Positions 62,168-64,000 of a stretch of 64,000 nucleotides of DNA are shown piece after piece. The DNA comes from Candidatus Melainabacteria bacterium. GTDB taxonomy: Bacteria; Cyanobacteriota; Vampirovibrionia; Gastranaerophilales; Gastranaerophilaceae. The notes under the pieces were generated by a model. It did not search any database. It had not been told where the DNA came from and saw only the letters and a program-made list of their open reading frames with translations. How positions within the stretch are numbered: the first letter of the stretch is position 1; each line of letters starts with the position of its first letter. The translations under genes were made by a program, and so were the position numbers. Location: NCBI GenBank assembly GCA_003258795.1, contig QHMH01000013.1, forward strand, positions 1 through 64,000. Reading direction: 5' to 3'.

Positions 62168-64000
62168 ATTCTTTAAACTCCTTTGATTCTTTATATGCCG
62201 TAAGCCAAACTCTATCCTCGTTACAAGTGCAGCCATATTCCATCAAGTATTCATATCTTTCCCTGCTTGTTTTGAATAGCGGTTTTACAGCAGGGTTATA
62301 TTTTTCCGCTTTTTCTTTCTTGTTTTCTATCTTTGGAACAATTTGTAGGGGTAAAATCTCTTCCTCTTTTTCTATCTCACATTCTAGAATTTCCAAATCT
62401 TCAACATTCAAAAACTCTTTACAAGCTTTTATTGTCTTGTTTTTAAGCTGCTTTTGTTTCTGGATTTTCTGCTTGTAATCTTCTATATCCTTAACTTCGC
62501 CTGTGTAATGAGCAAGCGGATGAGTTAGTGTAATTCTATCTGCTCTGCATAGAAACTTACCGGATACTGTATAGACATTGATATAACTCAAATCAAACAG
62601 GCTGTATTTTATTATTACTTTCTGCCTCAAACCATATAGTGCATCGTTATAATAATCCGATTTCAAAAACCTTATTCCCTGACTTGTTATAGTTTTGACT
62701 TCTTGCGCCAGCATTAAATCATCCAATTCTCTTGGATTAATTTCTTGTTGCTTGGGGGCTCGCGTTAAACGGCATTGCGAGTCTTGCTCGCCGCAAGACT
62801 CTTCAGCCTCTGCTCGCCTCCGCTTTTCAATGCTATCAAGCATTTCCTGAATCGTTTTTGATTTATCGTTTGGACAAGTGAGAGAATTTTTATACTCAAG
62901 CCAACTGTTTATCATTTGGATTGTTTGTTGAATTGTGGGAATGAATCCCTGATGCATTTCATTATGGAATTTTTCGTTTCTTCTTAATCTTGCTGGCTTG
63001 TTTTCTATACTTGTTCCGATATAACTCGGCAACAGTTTTTCAAAACTTTCCTGCATTTCTAAGAAAAATCGTTCAATTACTTTTGCTCTGGCATTATACG
63101 GATTTGCGAAAACTGTTGTTATGCCAAGTTTTTCATAAATTCCTTTTAATCCTATCTCATCAAATTTTGCACTGCCGACAAAATATTTACCCCTAAAAGC
63201 TCTGCCGTTATCTAAATACACAAATTTTGGAATTTTTCCTAAATTTAAAATAGCATTCCTTAAAGCCGAGGCAATATTCTGCGTATTTTCTTCAATCATT
63301 ATTTCGTATCCCACTAGTGCTGTTGATTTCCAATCTAAAAATCCGATTAATGTTGCCCGACAGGGTTTTCCTGTAAACGGATTTATTACCTGAAAATTTA
63401 ATCTTTTCCCATCAGCAACTAAAACATCTCCGACTTCAATTTTCGAGATATCTCTTTTGATATGAGGAATAACATCTTCTTTTAATGCTTTTTCGCCGTC
63501 ACGTAAAAGTGTCCACTTGTCAAAATAATTTGCTTTATACCAGTTTGCAAATCTTCTGAATGTCGGTGGTGCAGGGATAGACTCTGCCCTCTGAGTTTTT
63601 AGAACATACTGGGTTAAAGATATAGCTTTTCCGATACTAAATTTATTCGGATGCAGGAGCAATTTCAAAAATATTTGTTTTTCATGTTCCGTTAAGCAGG
63701 TTCTTGAATAATCTTCATAATGATAATTCGGGATAAGTAGTTCATAATTATTGCTATTTCCTAAAATTCGTTTCCATCTTTGCAAAGTTCCTATTGAGAC
63801 ATTTCCAAGTTTTGCATAAATCTCCGGATACAAAACCTGTGCATTGTATGCGCCTAAAAAATCATTATCAAACTGTGTTTTATTCTGCTGATTTTTACGT
63901 TCATTTTTCCATATATTTAATAAATCCAACCGAGCTAGTGCAATTATTTTCGCTTTATCGGGTTTATGAAAATCATTTGGTGCAGGGAGTTGTTTAATAT
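62142..64000 (-). CDS. Mu/TnsB-type DDE transposase, N-terminus beyond the window
   Basis: About 619 residues are visible; the frame stays open past the TTG at 63929 to the right edge, so the true start lies outside. The DDE catalytic residues are D in VLVADGK, D in YLDNGRAF and E in KVIERFFLEM, followed by a Mu-type beta-barrel (SLFDLSYINVYTVSGKFLCR). The enzyme cuts element ends and joins them to target DNA. A GC-rich in-frame insert (about 62750-62825) separates the core from the barrel. Confidence 0.88.
   Translation of the reverse strand, partial: IKQLPAPNDFHKPDKAKIIALARLDLLNIWKNERKNQQNKTQFDNDFLGAYNAQVLYPEIYAKLGNVSIGTLQRWKRILGNSNNYELLIPNYHYEDYSRTCLTEHEKQIFLKLLLHPNKFSIGKAISLTQYVLKTQRAESIPAPPTFRRFANWYKANYFDKWTLLRDGEKALKEDVIPHIKRDISKIEVGDVLVADGKRLNFQVINPFTGKPCRATLIGFLDWKSTALVGYEIMIEENTQNIASALRNAILNLGKIPKFVYLDNGRAFRGKYFVGSAKFDEIGLKGIYEKLGITTVFANPYNARAKVIERFFLEMQESFEKLLPSYIGTSIENKPARLRRNEKFHNEMHQGFIPTIQQTIQMINSWLEYKNSLTCPNDKSKTIQEMLDSIEKRRRAEAEESCGEQDSQCRLTRAPKQQEINPRELDDLMLAQEVKTITSQGIRFLKSDYYNDALYGLRQKVIIKYSLFDLSYINVYTVSGKFLCRADRITLTHPLAHYTGEVKDIEDYKQKIQKQKQLKNKTIKACKEFLNVEDLEILECEIEKEEEILPLQIVPKIENKKEKAEKYNPAVKPLFKTSRERYEYLMEYGCTCNEDRVWLTAYKESKEFKEYETKIRTD
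62779..62801. repeat. GC-rich palindrome inside the transposase gene
   Basis: Two 9-base arms (GAGTCTTGC and its exact complement) flank a 5-base loop, within a GC-rich block (about 62750-62825) that contrasts with the AT-rich surroundings. It keeps the reading frame and encodes an Arg/Glu/Cys-rich stretch not expected in the family. It resembles a small palindromic element inserted in a gene. Confidence 0.6.

Larger units (their letters stand above)
57509..64000. mobile_element. Mu/Tn7-like transposon (left part), carrying AbiE and an Mrr-like gene
   Basis: The transposase, the AAA+ target-selection ATPase and a recombinase-like protein are encoded together and run toward the left end. Cargo between them and the end is an AbiE toxin-antitoxin pair and a broken Mrr-like gene. 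The boundary is supported by the truncated exporter at its edge, the sudden appearance of CTAG sites and the end-like repeats. The exact terminus is an estimate and the right part is outside the window. Confidence 0.65.

Overview
The window is strongly AT-rich, gene-dense bacterial DNA. The genes point to an anaerobic diderm with a meso-diaminopimelate wall: MurE carries a DNPR motif, a Skp-like chaperone, a TolC/HlyD exporter and a 1291-residue AsmA-like protein imply an outer membrane, and rubrerythrin, hybrid cluster protein, a FeoA-FeoB fusion and many radical SAM enzymes imply anaerobic, iron-rich physiology. The protein style, including a disordered N-terminus with a PNFKG motif, fits the gut Melainabacteria/Gastranaerophilales (non-photosynthetic relatives of Cyanobacteria). 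That placement is an inference, not a proof.

Layout. 1-4.2 kb: the end of a pilin-like gene, then a phospholipase-D-like protein and a DEDDh exonuclease protein. 4.2-9.2 kb (minus): zinc-ribbon repeat protein-rimM-trmD, and thrB-rlmN-dtd. 9.2-20.9 kb (plus): hydrolase, an exported protein, ftsI-like PBP, murE, a NagA-like deacetylase, a WecG/TagA glycosyltransferase, split transketolase, ftsE, ftsX and a degenerate REC/GGDEF protein. 20.9-34.2 kb (minus): a glycosyltransferase, the AsmA-like giant, rubrerythrin, a UbiA/MenA-type prenyltransferase and five radical SAM genes, four of them tandem paralogues with twin-arginine-like N-termini. 34.2-39.3 kb (plus): cdsA, a sixth radical SAM gene, topA and aroE. 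39.3-45.3 kb: rnpA with a coupled unknown gene, then a TolC-HlyD-ABC2-ABC2 operon without an ATPase and a Skp-like gene. 45.3-57.1 kb: feoAB, an acetyltransferase, an MjaI-type restriction-modification pair, a TPM protein, hcp, small envelope genes and ogt.

At about 57.5 kb the host backbone stops inside a wrecked EmrB-type transporter gene. From there to the right edge lies the end of a Mu/Tn7-like transposon: DDE transposase (running off the edge), AAA+ ATPase, a protein with a decayed tyrosine-recombinase fold, an AbiE-type toxin-antitoxin pair with a repeat operator, and a frameshifted Mrr-like nuclease gene.

Two observations stand out. By eye, CTAG is absent from the first 58.1 kb but occurs six times in the mobile element, while the backbone encodes an MjaI-type (CTAG) restriction-modification system. 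Second, four tandem radical SAM/SPASM paralogues share an RRxFIKN start and a CAxCxGCN motif, an arrangement I cannot match to a described system. In addition, at least six genes have an extended -10 box ending 6-7 bases before the start codon, which suggests leaderless mRNAs.
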